Below, piece after piece: positions 1 through 8,669 of a stretch of DNA of 41,256 nt. The notes beneath the pieces are model-generated. The model worked only from the letters and a program-made list of their open reading frames with translations, had not been told where the DNA came from and did no database searches. The translations under genes and the position numbers were made by a program. The DNA is from an uncultured Bacteroidia bacterium (lineage in GTDB: Bacteria; Bacteroidota; Bacteroidia; Bacteroidales; UBA932): the NCBI GenBank assembly GCA_902797035.1, contig CADBRH010000053.1, positions 1-41,256 on the forward strand. The letters run 5' to 3'. Numbering within the stretch: the stretch's first letter is position 1; every line of letters starts with the position of its first letter.

Positions 1-3000
1 ACAAGCCGTTCATCATCCGCAAGCTCATAGAGCGCGGAATCGTCAAGACTGTCAAATCCGCCAAGAAGATAGTCGACAGGAAGGATCCCGTCATCTGGGA
101 CATCCTGGAGAATGTCATGAAGGGACATCCGGTCCTGCTGAACCGCGCGCCGACCCTCCACAGGCTCGGTATCCAGGCTTTCCAGCCCAGGATGATCGAG
201 GGGAAGGCCATCCAGCTCCATCCGCTCGCCTGCACCGCGTTCAACGCCGATTTCGACGGTGACCAGATGGCTGTCCACCTCCCGCTCGGCAACGCCGCCA
301 TCATGGAGGCCCAGCTGCTGATGCTCGGGTCGCAGAATATTCTCAACCCCGCCAACGGCACCCCTATCACCGTGCCTTCGCAGGACATGGTCCTTGGTCT
401 TTACTACATCACCAAGATCAGGCCCGGCGCCAAGGGAGAGGGGATGAACTTCTACGGTCCGGAGGAGGTCATCGTGGCCTACAACGAGAAAGCCATCGAC
501 ATGCACGCCAAGATCGGGGTGAGACTCCCCGTCGACAAGCGGGATCCTTCCAAGGGAGAGCGTCTTGTCCAGACTACAGCCGGTCGCGTCATCGTCAACC
601 AGTATGTGCCCGAGGAGGTTCCCTACGTCAACGAGGTGCTTGGAAAGAAGCCTCTGCGTAAGATCATCACCGACGTCATCAAGAACACCGGTGTGACCCG
701 CACGGCCCAGTTCCTCGACGACATCAAGAATCTCGGTTACGACCAGGCGTTCCGCGCGGGTATCTCCTTCAATCTCGGTGATGTCATTATCCCCAAGGAG
801 AAATCCGACCTTATCGAGAAGGGTTACAAGCAGGTCGAGGAAGTCAAGAACAACTACTCGATGGGTTTCATCACCAACAACGAGCGTTACAACAAAGTCA
901 TCGACCTCTGGACATCCATCGACAACAGGCTCACCGGTATCGTTGAGAAGCAGATCTCCGCGGACCAGCAGGGTTTCAACCCGGTCTACATGATGCTGGA
1001 TTCCGGAGCCCGCGGTTCCACGCAGCAGATCAAGCAGCTCTGCGGCATGCGCGGCCTTATGGCCAAGCCCCAGAAATCCGGAGCCTCCGGAGCGGAGATT
1101 ATCGAGAACCCCATCATCTCCAACCTGAAGGAGGGTATGACGGTGCTCGAGTATTTCATATCCACCCATGGAGCCAGAAAGGGTCTGGCGGACACCGCCC
1201 TCAAGACCGCTGACGCCGGTTACCTCACCCGCCGTCTGGTCGACGTCTCGCACGACGTGATCATCACGGAGGAGGACTGCGGCACCCTCAGGGGTCTTAT
1301 CGCCACCGCCATCAAGAACAAGGACGAGATCGTCGAGTCCCTCGGAGAGAGGATTCTCGGACGCACCTCGGTCCACGATATTTTCAACCCTTTGACCGGA
1401 GAACTCATCATAAGGGCCGGAGAGGAGATCCGCGAGGATACCGCCGCCCTTATCGACTCCCTGCCGATCGAGCAGGTCGAGATCCGCTCTGTCCTCACCT
1501 GCGAGTCCCGTCACGGCGTCTGCGCCAAGTGCTACGGACGCAACCTGGCGACCAGCAGGATGGTGGAGAAGGGCGAGGTCGTCGGTGTCATCGCCGCGCA
1601 GTCCATCGGTGAGCCGGGAACACAGCTTACCCTCCGTACTTTCCACGTCGGTGGAACGGCGTCCAGCACTGCCGCCGACTCCTCCATCGAGTCCAAGTAC
1701 GACGGAAAGGTCGTGTTCGAGGAGCTCAGAACCATCCAGAAGGTCGGAGAAGACGGAGATGTCCAGGACATCGTGGTCAGCCGTATGACCGAAGTCAGCA
1801 TCATAGACGAGAACCCCGGTATCACCTATTCCCACTATGATGTCCCTTACGGCTCCAGGCTGTATTTCAAGGACGGTGACAAGATCAAGAAGGGCGACCT
1901 TCTCTGCGAGTGGGATCCTTACAACGCCACGACCATCGTCGAGACAGCCGGTAAGGTCCAGTTCGACAACTTGATCGAAGGCGTCACCTACCGCGAGGAG
2001 ATCTCCGACGAGTTCGCCGTCAACAAGGACAAGGTCATCATCGAGGCCAAGGACAAGACGAGGAACCCCTCGATCATCATCGTGGACGCCAACGGCGAGC
2101 AGCTCAGGCAGTACAACCTGCCTGTGGGCGCCCACATCATCCCGAACAACGGCGACAATGTGAGTGTCGGTGACGTGATCATCAAGATCCCCCGCGCCAT
2201 CGGTAAGTCCAGCGATATCACCGGTGGTCTGCCCAGGGTCACCGAGCTGTTCGAGGCCAGGACTCCTTCCGCCCCCGCCATTCTCTCCGAGATCAACGGG
2301 GAGGTGCTCATGGGCAAGGTCAAGAGGGGCAACCGCGAGATCATCGTCAAGAACAAGGCCGGTATCGAGAAGCGTTATCTCGTGCCCACCACCAAGCAGA
2401 TCCTTGTGCAGGAGAACGACTACGTCAAGGCCGGCACCAAGCTGTCCGACGGAGGAATATCCCCGACCGACATCCTCAATATCCTCGGACCTGTCAAGGC
2501 CCAGGACTACATTGTCAACGAGGTCCAGGCGGTCTACCGTCTGCAGGGTGTGAAGATCAACGACAAGCATTTCGAGATCATCGTGCGCCAGATGATGCGC
2601 AAGGTCCAGATCACGGATCCAGGCGACACCGAGTTCCTCCACGAGGAGCTTGTTGACAAGTGGGATTTCATGGACACCAACGACCGCATCTTCGGCAAAT
2701 CCTATGTCCTTGACCCGGGCGACAGCCAGAGGTTCATGCTGGGCGACATCGTCGATCCGCGCGACATGAGGAACGAGAACTCGTCGCTGGAGCGTCAGGG
2801 TCTCAAGATGATGACTGTCCGCGACGCGAAGCCGGCGACGGCCAAGCTCGTGCTGCAGGGCATCACCAGGGCCGCTCTCCGCACAAACAGCTTCATCTCG
2901 GCGGCGTCCTTCCAGGAGACCACCAAGGTGCTCAGCGAGGCCGCTATCAGGGGCCGCGTGGACTACCTCGAGGGTCTCAAGGAGAACGTCATCTGCGGTC

Positions 3001-3092
3001 ATCTCATCCCGGCCGGAACAGGCCAGAAGGAGTTCCAGGACATCCTGGTCGGCCGCAAGGACGAGTACGAGGCTCAGATGAGCGAGCTCTAG
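1..3092 (+). CDS. rpoC: DNA-directed RNA polymerase subunit beta' (5'-truncated by the window edge)
   Basis: This is the C-terminal part of the catalytic beta' subunit of RNA polymerase. The reading frame is open from base 3, so about 1,030 codons are present and roughly the first 400 residues of a Bacteroidota RpoC lie outside the window. The catalytic Mg-binding motif [12 protein letters not shown] is encoded at about 243-278, its three Asp residues being the active-site triad. The second zinc site is intact: one Cys at 1278-1280 (context EEDCGTL) and three more in [11 protein letters not shown] at about 1498-1530. The trigger-loop and jaw region follow, with [19 protein letters not shown] at about 1590-1635. 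The C-terminus ends normally and is followed by a terminator, so rpoC closes its operon. The ATG at 117 is an internal Met, not a start. Confidence 0.98.
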   Translation, partial: KPFIIRKLIERGIVKTVKSAKKIVDRKDPVIWDILENVMKGHPVLLNRAPTLHRLGIQAFQPRMIEGKAIQLHPLACTAFNADFDGDQMAVHLPLGNAAIMEAQLLMLGSQNILNPANGTPITVPSQDMVLGLYYITKIRPGAKGEGMNFYGPEEVIVAYNEKAIDMHAKIGVRLPVDKRDPSKGERLVQTTAGRVIVNQYVPEEVPYVNEVLGKKPLRKIITDVIKNTGVTRTAQFLDDIKNLGYDQAFRAGISFNLGDVIIPKEKSDLIEKGYKQVEEVKNNYSMGFITNNERYNKVIDLWTSIDNRLTGIVEKQISADQQGFNPVYMMLDSGARGSTQQIKQLCGMRGLMAKPQKSGASGAEIIENPIISNLKEGMTVLEYFISTHGARKGLADTALKTADAGYLTRRLVDVSHDVIITEEDCGTLRGLIATAIKNKDEIVESLGERILGRTSVHDIFNPLTGELIIRAGEEIREDTAALIDSLPIEQVEIRSVLTCESRHGVCAKCYGRNLATSRMVEKGEVVGVIAAQSIGEPGTQLTLRTFHVGGTASSTAADSSIESKYDGKVVFEELRTIQKVGEDGDVQDIVVSRMTEVSIIDENPGITYSHYDVPYGSRLYFKDGDKIKKGDLLCEWDPYNATTIVETAGKVQFDNLIEGVTYREEISDEFAVNKDKVIIEAKDKTRNPSIIIVDANGEQLRQYNLPVGAHIIPNNGDNVSVGDVIIKIPRAIGKSSDITGGLPRVTELFEARTPSAPAILSEINGEVLMGKVKRGNREIIVKNKAGIEKRYLVPTTKQILVQENDYVKAGTKLSDGGISPTDILNILGPVKAQDYIVNEVQAVYRLQGVKINDKHFEIIVRQMMRKVQITDPGDTEFLHEELVDKWDFMDTNDRIFGKSYVLDPGDSQRFMLGDIVDPRDMRNENSSLERQGLKMMTVRDAKPATAKLVLQGITRAALRTNSFISAASFQETTKVLSEAAIRGRVDYLEGLKENVICGHLIPAGTGQKEFQDILVGRKDEYEAQMSEL

Positions 3093-3110
3093 GAATACCC
3101 CGAACGAAAG

Positions 3111-3141
3111 AATCCGACCCTTGACGGGCCGGATTTTTTTT
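3111..3141 (+). terminator. Intrinsic terminator after rpoC
   Basis: A 10-bp stem (AATCCGACCC pairing with GGGCCGGATT, one A-C mismatch) with a 5-nt loop is followed directly by a run of T. It lies 18 bp past the rpoC stop codon and before mtlA, which fits the end of the rpo operon. Confidence 0.85.
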
Positions 3142-3142
3142 A

Positions 3143-3150
3143 TATATTTA
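3143..3150 (+). promoter_or_regulatory. Candidate -7 box of the mtlA-ptsHI operon
   Basis: TATATTTA matches five of six fixed positions of the Bacteroidota -7 consensus TAnnTTTG. It begins right after the rpoC terminator T-tract and ends only 5 nt before the mtlA ATG, so the transcript would be leaderless or nearly so. No -33 TTTG element is obvious. Confidence 0.4.
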
Positions 3151-3155
3151 CGAGT

Positions 3156-4919
3156 ATGAAAGAGAGGATACAGCGTTTCGGGCGGAGTCTTAGCGCGATG
3201 GTGATGCCGAACATCGGCGCCTTCATCGCCTGGGGTCTCATCACGGCGTTGTTCATCCCCGGAGGCTGGTGGCCGAACGAGAGCCTCGCCAAGTTAGTCT
3301 CCCCGACGCTAAAATATCTTCTCCCCACCCTGATAGCCTTCACGGCGGGAAAGAATGTCGGAGGTTACAGGGGAGGCGTGGCCGGAGCGGTCGCCGCGAT
3401 GGGAGTCATCATCGGCACTGAGACCCCGATGTTCCTCGGAGCCATGATCATGGGCCCCATCGCCGGCTGGTGTGTCAAGCGTTTCGACAAACTGGTCGAA
3501 GGGAAGATCAGGGCCGGCTTCGAGATGCTGGTGGACAATTTCTCCCTGGGAATCATCGCTATGCTCCTCGCCATCGCCGGCTATCTACTCATCGGTAACG
3601 TGGTGGACCACCTGACCGTTCTGCTGAGCTCGGGAGTCAATTGGATGCTTGCCCACAAGATGAATCCCCTGCTGGCCATTCTTGTCGATCCGGCCAAGGT
3701 CCTTTTCCTCAACAACGCGGTCAACCACGGCATCATGACCCCTCTCGGAATCCAGCAGGCCGCCGAGTTCGGACAGTCTATGCTATTCCTAGTCGATCCG
3801 AATCCCGGACCCGGACTGGGTATCCTTCTCGCTTGCTGGGCGTTCGGCAAAGGAATGACCAGGGACTCCGCCCCGGGAGCCGTAGTGATCCAGCTTTTCG
3901 GCGGCATTCACGAGATCTATTTCCCCTATGTCCTGGCCAGGCCGGTCCTGCTCCTGGCCGTCATGACCGGGAATATCTGCTCGCTGCTGTTCTTCACCTT
4001 CACCGGATTCGGGCTTGTGGCGCCAGCCTCTCCGGGAAGTATAATATCAATCATATTGATGTCTCCAAAAGGCCGGCTGCTCATAGGTATCCTGGGAGTG
4101 ATGATAGGCACAGCCGTATCTTTCCTGCTGGCCATACCGATGGTCAAGGCGAGGCCTGATTTCCAAAGCGAGGAGGAGTCCCCCGCCACACCTGTCGGAG
4201 CCGGTGAAGCCCTCCCCGCCATCTCTGGAGGCATTAAGAAGATTGTTTTCGCCTGCGACGCCGGAATGGGTTCCAGCGCCTTGGGGGCCACACGTTTCAA
4301 GGCAAGACTCCTCAAGAACGGGATCGACTGGATCACCTGCGTCAACTCAGCCGTCGATTCCATCCCTCCCGACGCTGACATCGTGGTCTGCCAGAGCGTC
4401 CTGGCAGGAAGGATCCAGGGCCACGAGGCTGTCCAGATAACAAACTTCATCTCTGACCCCGCCCTCGACGCACTCGCCGAGCGCCTGAAAACCCCGAAAG
4501 CCCCCGTCCTGATTGAACGGGATATTCTCGCGGGACTGCCATCCGAGAGCAAAGAGGCGGCTATCCTCCGGGCCGGAAGGCTTCTGGAGGAATCCGGCTA
4601 CGCGGAGAAGGGTTACGCCGAGTCGATGCTCGAAAGGGAGAGGCTGGCCACAACCTACATGGGGATGGGAGTGGCCATCCCGCACGGGACCTCGGAAGCG
4701 AAAGGGAAGGTCAAGAGTAGCGGAATCTCCGTCCTCCAATATCCGGAAGGCGTTGATTTTGAGGACGAGAAAGCGTATCTTGTGATAGGGATCGCCGGCC
4801 AGGGCGACGAGCACATCGACCTGCTCGCCAAAGTCTCCGAAGCCCTTGAGGACGAGGACACCCTCCGGTACCTCAGCCACGAGGCCGACAGCTCAGGAAT
4901 ATTCGAGAAACTTAAATGA
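3156..4919 (+). CDS. mtlA: PTS mannitol-type transporter, EIICBA fusion
   Basis: This is an inner-membrane permease that imports and phosphorylates a hexitol, classically mannitol to mannitol-1-phosphate. The order is EIIC (residues about 1-340, hydrophobic, with the substrate-site motif GGIHEIYFPY, His252/Glu253), a Pro/Ala-rich linker, EIIB (about 365-455, phospho-Cys367 in FACDAGMGSSA) and EIIA (about 460-587, phospho-His510 in GVAIPHGT). All three phosphorylation sites are present and the length, 587 residues, is near the 637 of E. coli MtlA. The start is fixed by the family-typical opening RFGRSLSAMVMPNIGAF. HPr begins one base after its stop and Enzyme I follows, so the full phosphorelay is one operon. 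No mannitol-1-phosphate dehydrogenase (mtlD) or mtlR is adjacent, so mannitol is the family prediction and not proven. Confidence 0.93.
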   Translation: MKERIQRFGRSLSAMVMPNIGAFIAWGLITALFIPGGWWPNESLAKLVSPTLKYLLPTLIAFTAGKNVGGYRGGVAGAVAAMGVIIGTETPMFLGAMIMGPIAGWCVKRFDKLVEGKIRAGFEMLVDNFSLGIIAMLLAIAGYLLIGNVVDHLTVLLSSGVNWMLAHKMNPLLAILVDPAKVLFLNNAVNHGIMTPLGIQQAAEFGQSMLFLVDPNPGPGLGILLACWAFGKGMTRDSAPGAVVIQLFGGIHEIYFPYVLARPVLLLAVMTGNICSLLFFTFTGFGLVAPASPGSIISIILMSPKGRLLIGILGVMIGTAVSFLLAIPMVKARPDFQSEEESPATPVGAGEALPAISGGIKKIVFACDAGMGSSALGATRFKARLLKNGIDWITCVNSAVDSIPPDADIVVCQSVLAGRIQGHEAVQITNFISDPALDALAERLKTPKAPVLIERDILAGLPSESKEAAILRAGRLLEESGYAEKGYAESMLERERLATTYMGMGVAIPHGTSEAKGKVKSSGISVLQYPEGVDFEDEKAYLVIGIAGQGDEHIDLLAKVSEALEDEDTLRYLSHEADSSGIFEKLK

Positions 4920-4920
4920 C

Positions 4921-5181
4921 ATGGTATCAAGGAAAACCACGATAAAAGCCGCCGAAGGCCTGCACACCCGTCCGGCGGGTGAACTTGTGAAGATCGCGAA
5001 GTCTTTCCCCGGAACCAGAACCATGATCACCAACGGGACCAGGGAGGTTAACGCCGCCAGCGTCCTGTCCATCCTCAGCCTGGCCCTCAAGAAAGGGACT
5101 GAGGTGGAGATCAAGGCCGAGGGGCCCGACGAGGGGAAGGCGGTCGATGCGTTGAAAGAGTTTCTGGACAACTTGGAATGA
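4921..5181 (+). CDS. ptsH: Phosphocarrier protein HPr
   Basis: HPr is a small cytoplasmic phosphocarrier between Enzyme I and the EIIA domain of MtlA. The protein has 86 residues, the normal HPr size. The active-site His falls exactly at residue 15 in EGLHTRPAGEL. A Ser (Ser47, context NAASVLSIL) aligns with the regulatory Ser46 of other HPr proteins, but the usual preceding Lys is Ala, so control by HPr kinase is doubtful. The chosen ATG starts one base after the mtlA stop. A longer frame from 4846 would overlap the EIIA coding region with a non-HPr sequence and is rejected. ptsI follows after 6 bp. Confidence 0.95.
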   Translation: MVSRKTTIKAAEGLHTRPAGELVKIAKSFPGTRTMITNGTREVNAASVLSILSLALKKGTEVEIKAEGPDEGKAVDALKEFLDNLE

Positions 5182-5187
5182 TAGGTG

Positions 5188-6708
5188 ATGGAAGGGAGAG
5201 TCACTATAGGGACAGCGTGGATCCTGGACCGGGGGAAGGTCGCCGGAAAAGGCCGCGAAAGGACGCTCGATGAAGCCATAACCATTGAGAAACAAAGGGT
5301 TAAGGCCGCGATTGAGAATAGTCCTGTCCCGGGGTTATTCTCCGCTCACCTTGAGATGCTGGAGGATCCGCTGCTCCTCGACACTATCAACAGGAACATC
5401 GATGAAGGCATGACTCCCGCCTCCGCCGTCAAAGCCGCCGGCGAGGAGATCGCCGGAATGTTCAGCGGGATTGATGACGAGTACCTAAAAGCGAGGGCCG
5501 ACGATGCCCGCGACATTTGCCGCTGCCTGGAGAACAGCTTGCTCGGCATCACCGGCGAGCCTTTCGAGGATATTACCGAAGAGGCCGTCGTCGTCGCTGA
5601 GGAACTATTCCCTTCCGACACCGCCCGGATGGATCTGGATAAAGTCAAGGCGTTCGTGACCGCCAAAGGCAGCCCCACTAGCCATGTCCGCGTCATCGCC
5701 CGGAGCCGGGGAATCGCCGCCGTCAGCGGGACGGACATCAGCGGGATACACCAGGGAGACCGCCTCCTGGTCCTCGAGGACGAGGCCAAAGTCATCGTGA
5801 ATCCGGACGGGGAGACAATCAAGACCTTCCTCCCAAGGATGGCTGACGGGAATATATTCCCTGAAGAGGCCAGGCGGCGTGTGAGGGAATCCGGAGTGAA
5901 GATCTACTGTAACGCCGGGTCAGTCAAGGACGTGAAAGCCGCCATCAAGAGCGGCGCGGACGGGATCGGGCTGTTCAGGACCGAGTTCGTCTTCATGGGA
6001 AAAGAGATTCCCCCGACCGGGGAGGAGCAATACCGTATTTATCGTGAGGCTGTGGAAGCCTGCGAAGGTAAGCCATTGACCATAAGGACTTTGGATGCGG
6101 GCGGCGACAAGCCTGTACCCTGTCTGGGTCTGGCGAGGGAGGATAACCCTTTCCTCGGGATGAGGGGCATAAGACTCTCGCTCGCGAGGAAAGACTTGTT
6201 CAAGGATCAGATCCGGGCGATTCTCAGGGCAAGTGCCCACGGCGAGATCAGGCTGATGTTCCCTATGGTTGCCAGAGTGGCCGAAATCATTGAGGCGAAG
6301 GCGATTGTCTCGGAAATCACGGCCAGTCTCGAGGCCGAGGGGATCCCCTTTGACATGAATATGAAGATCGGGATAATGATAGAGACGCCCGCCGCCGTCC
6401 TCACGGCTGACCTCATGGCCAGCGAGACAGATTTCTTCAGCGTTGGCACCAACGACCTTTCCCAGTACATCATGGCAGCCGGCAGGGATAACTCCTCAGT
6501 GTCCTATCTTCTCAACCCGTTGGACGACGCTATGGTACGGGCTTTGCGAATGGTTGTGGAGGCCGCCCGCGGGAAAGGTATTCCTGTCGGTGTGTGCGGC
6601 GAGGCGGCCGCTGACCCGGAAGTGGCGACCGTGCTGTGCGACCTTGGCTTTGACAGCCTTAGTGTAGGCTCACCGTCATTGATTAAAGAACTGAAAGGGA
6701 ACGATTGA
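5188..6708 (+). CDS. ptsI: PTS Enzyme I (phosphoenolpyruvate-protein phosphotransferase), short form
   Basis: Enzyme I takes phosphate from PEP and passes it to HPr. The start is ATG 5188; a GTG at 5185 immediately before it is an alternative. The phosphohistidine is in PTSHVRVIARSRGIAAV (His about 166; usual loop GGxTSHxAI). The PEP-binding half has DGIGLFRTEFVFM, TLDAGGDKPVPCL, the signature DFFSVGTNDLSQYIMA and the catalytic Cys in GVCGEAAAD. At about 506 residues it is shorter than the usual 570-575: only about 36 residues follow the catalytic Cys instead of about 73, and the N-terminal strand is trimmed. The missing C-terminal helices help dimerisation in E. coli. All catalytic residues remain, so I expect an active but compact enzyme serving the adjacent MtlA and HPr. 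Confidence 0.93.
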   Translation: MEGRVTIGTAWILDRGKVAGKGRERTLDEAITIEKQRVKAAIENSPVPGLFSAHLEMLEDPLLLDTINRNIDEGMTPASAVKAAGEEIAGMFSGIDDEYLKARADDARDICRCLENSLLGITGEPFEDITEEAVVVAEELFPSDTARMDLDKVKAFVTAKGSPTSHVRVIARSRGIAAVSGTDISGIHQGDRLLVLEDEAKVIVNPDGETIKTFLPRMADGNIFPEEARRRVRESGVKIYCNAGSVKDVKAAIKSGADGIGLFRTEFVFMGKEIPPTGEEQYRIYREAVEACEGKPLTIRTLDAGGDKPVPCLGLAREDNPFLGMRGIRLSLARKDLFKDQIRAILRASAHGEIRLMFPMVARVAEIIEAKAIVSEITASLEAEGIPFDMNMKIGIMIETPAAVLTADLMASETDFFSVGTNDLSQYIMAAGRDNSSVSYLLNPLDDAMVRALRMVVEAARGKGIPVGVCGEAAADPEVATVLCDLGFDSLSVGSPSLIKELKGND

Positions 6709-6710
6709 TT

Positions 6711-7133
6711 ATGAATATTATACGGCACCTCATACTACTGGCGGCGCTGTCGCTGTCCTGTCTGGGAGCGATGGCGCAGGAGAGCGACTCCACCTCGAAG
6801 ATCAACAAGAAGAATCTTGTCGTCAAGGAATGGAACACCGGTTCCAGAGGCGGCAGGATCCTTGACCATGTGACAGTTTTCTCCCCAGAAGGAAAGAAAA
6901 TCGAGGAGACTGAATACGACTCGACCGGAAGGCAGAAGTGGCGCAAGCGCTATGAGTGGGGGGACAACGAGAAGATGACCAGGGAGTTGCTGTACGACGA
7001 ACGCAATCGCCTAGTCAACTATAAGAAGTTCGAATACAACGAGTTCGGCAAGAAAAAGACACAGTACACCTACGATCCGAAAGGAAGACTTGTCTCCACA
7101 AAGACATACGAATACATAACCCAGGATGCGTGA
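6711..7133 (+). CDS. Small exported YD-type repeat protein
   Basis: This 140-residue protein has a clear Sec signal peptide (hydrophobic LILLAALSLSCLGAMA, cleavage expected before QESD). The mature part is charged and built of short strand repeats with the pattern Y-D/N-x-x-G/N-R-x (EYDSTGRQ, LLYDERNR, FEYNEFGK, YTYDPKGR), like a short stretch of RHS/YD repeats. No enzyme motif is visible. The ATG at 6711 is chosen over a TTG at 6705 that overlaps the ptsI stop. Its 3' end overlaps the start of the VTC-domain gene by 8 bp, so it is translationally linked to the polyphosphate-type cassette and may be an envelope accessory of it. The function is unknown. Confidence 0.82.
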   Translation: MNIIRHLILLAALSLSCLGAMAQESDSTSKINKKNLVVKEWNTGSRGGRILDHVTVFSPEGKKIEETEYDSTGRQKWRKRYEWGDNEKMTRELLYDERNRLVNYKKFEYNEFGKKKTQYTYDPKGRLVSTKTYEYITQDA

Positions 7134-7899
7134 GGCCCTTCATAACCTGCTCCCGATCACACTTGAGGAGATGGATTCCATCAAGCTCATGAACCGGGTT
7201 GACACCAAGTACCTCACGGACGAGGCGACCCTCGTCAAGGTGCTGGAAGACTCGGCGGCGGCCGGTTATCGGGCCCTCGTGACCGGAGGGTCTATGGTAA
7301 TCCCCTACAACTCAATCTATTACGATACTAAAGGACTGAGGATGTTCCTCGACCACCGCAACCAGAAGCTCAACCGGCAGAAAGTCAGGACCAGGGAATA
7401 TGTAAACTCGGGTATCGCCTATCTCGAGATCAAGCGTAAGAAGAACAACGGGCGGGTGAAAAAGAAGAGGATCCAAATCCCCCCCGGCGAGATGACAGAC
7501 TTCTCGACAGACGGGGACGCCGTCTCTTTCCTCGAGCGGCAATCGGACTTCACTCTCAGCCGGCTATCCCCCGTGCTCTCGACTGAGTTCGACCGGATCA
7601 CACTGGTCAACCCCTCGAAGACCGAACGGATAACCATTGACAAGCGATTGGAATTCAACAATTTCCGCACAGGGAAAAGAGCCTCTCTACTGGACACTGT
7701 AATCATAGAGATCAAGCAGGACGGCAGGGCGGCGAGCCAGATGAAGGGCATACTCCTGGATCATAGGGTAAAGCCTGTCAGGGTAAGTAAATATTGCGTG
7801 GCCGTGACTCTCACAGACAGTTCCGCCAGAAGCGGACGCTTCAAGGAGAAAGTCCGCGCCATAGAGAAAACGATAAATAAAAAAATCACAGTGATATGA
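7126..7899 (+). CDS. VTC-domain protein (polyphosphate polymerase-like)
   Basis: The 257-residue cytoplasmic protein matches the VTC fold, a beta-tunnel that in yeast Vtc4 makes polyphosphate from ATP. Visible tunnel residues are the basic strand motifs NRVDTKYL (residues 23-30), KVRTREYV, YLEIKRKK followed by a Lys/Arg-rich strand, STEFDRITL, RITIDKRLEF and VIIEIKQDGRA, whose Arg/Lys/Glu pattern fits phosphate binding. There is no signal peptide. It overlaps the preceding gene by 8 bp and its stop overlaps the ATG of the DUF4956 gene (ATGA), so the genes are tightly coupled. The VTC plus DUF4956 pairing is known across bacteria, but the bacterial product is little tested; another nucleotide-polymerising or triphosphate-hydrolysing activity is possible. 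Confidence 0.88.
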   Translation: MREALHNLLPITLEEMDSIKLMNRVDTKYLTDEATLVKVLEDSAAAGYRALVTGGSMVIPYNSIYYDTKGLRMFLDHRNQKLNRQKVRTREYVNSGIAYLEIKRKKNNGRVKKKRIQIPPGEMTDFSTDGDAVSFLERQSDFTLSRLSPVLSTEFDRITLVNPSKTERITIDKRLEFNNFRTGKRASLLDTVIIEIKQDGRAASQMKGILLDHRVKPVRVSKYCVAVTLTDSSARSGRFKEKVRAIEKTINKKITVI

Positions 7900-8663
7900 T
7901 ATCGATGCAAGACCTGGGGGAATTCACCCTCGCCGACGAGGACATCATCGACGTCCAATCCATCACCGACGCCATGATGTCCACCAGCCAGAGCGTCGCC
8001 GAGCTGGCGATACGCTTCTTTCTCAACCTGGCGGTGTGCTGGATTCTCGTCCAGTTCTTCTATTACAGGAAGAGCCGCCGCAGGGACTATTATTTCACCT
8101 TCATGGTGTTCTCCTCGGCGATGCTGATGCTCCTCTACATGATGGGCAACGTGGAGGTCGGAGTCGGGCTGACCCTCGGTCTGTTCGCCATTTTCGGGGT
8201 CATCAGGTACCGCACCGAGACCGTGCCGATCCGGGAGATGACCTATCTGTTCGTTATCATCGCCCTGGCCGCCATGAATGGCCTGGCGCCGGTCTTCAAA
8301 CTTGTCGGGGCCGCCACCGACCACGCCCATTACGAGCTATCGACAGGGACGCTGTCCGTCATGGTGATAGCCAACGCTCTGGTGGTCTGCCTGATATGGG
8401 TTCTCGAGAGCCCGAGGCTCCTCCATCACACCTCGACCAAGCTCGTCCTGTACGACAGAATAGACCTGATTGTCCCCGAAAGGCGCGGCGAGCTTATCGC
8501 CGACCTTGAGAAACGCGTGGGTGTCAAGGTGGACAATGTCGAGATCGGGCATGTCGATTTCCTGCGGGACGCCGCTTTCATCAAAGTCTATTACACTCTC
8601 GAGGAGGGCCAGATCTCAACAATCGACTCTCTTACCAGAGCCAAGGATTTCGTGGAGCAATAA
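7896..8663 (+). CDS. DUF4956 membrane protein, partner of the VTC-domain protein
   Basis: This is a 255-residue inner-membrane protein. After about 35 polar residues come about five hydrophobic segments (roughly residues 40-58, 66-84, 88-104, 115-133 and 155-175), then an 80-residue soluble C-terminal domain. The family hallmark LFAIFGVIRYRTETVPIREM sits between segments three and four. The ATG overlaps the stop of the VTC gene; a second in-frame ATG lies at 7905. DUF4956 proteins are repeatedly found next to VTC-domain genes and are thought to anchor or couple them to the membrane; no activity is established. The DUF2490 porin-like gene follows after 6 bp. Confidence 0.9.
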   Translation: MISMQDLGEFTLADEDIIDVQSITDAMMSTSQSVAELAIRFFLNLAVCWILVQFFYYRKSRRRDYYFTFMVFSSAMLMLLYMMGNVEVGVGLTLGLFAIFGVIRYRTETVPIREMTYLFVIIALAAMNGLAPVFKLVGAATDHAHYELSTGTLSVMVIANALVVCLIWVLESPRLLHHTSTKLVLYDRIDLIVPERRGELIADLEKRVGVKVDNVEIGHVDFLRDAAFIKVYYTLEEGQISTIDSLTRAKDFVEQ

Positions 8664-8669
8664 TGTGAA

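Noticed and set aside
4846-4920. Upstream extension of HPr by 25 codons
   Set aside because: It lies out of frame inside the EIIA coding region. The start at 4921 gives an HPr of standard length with His at position 15.
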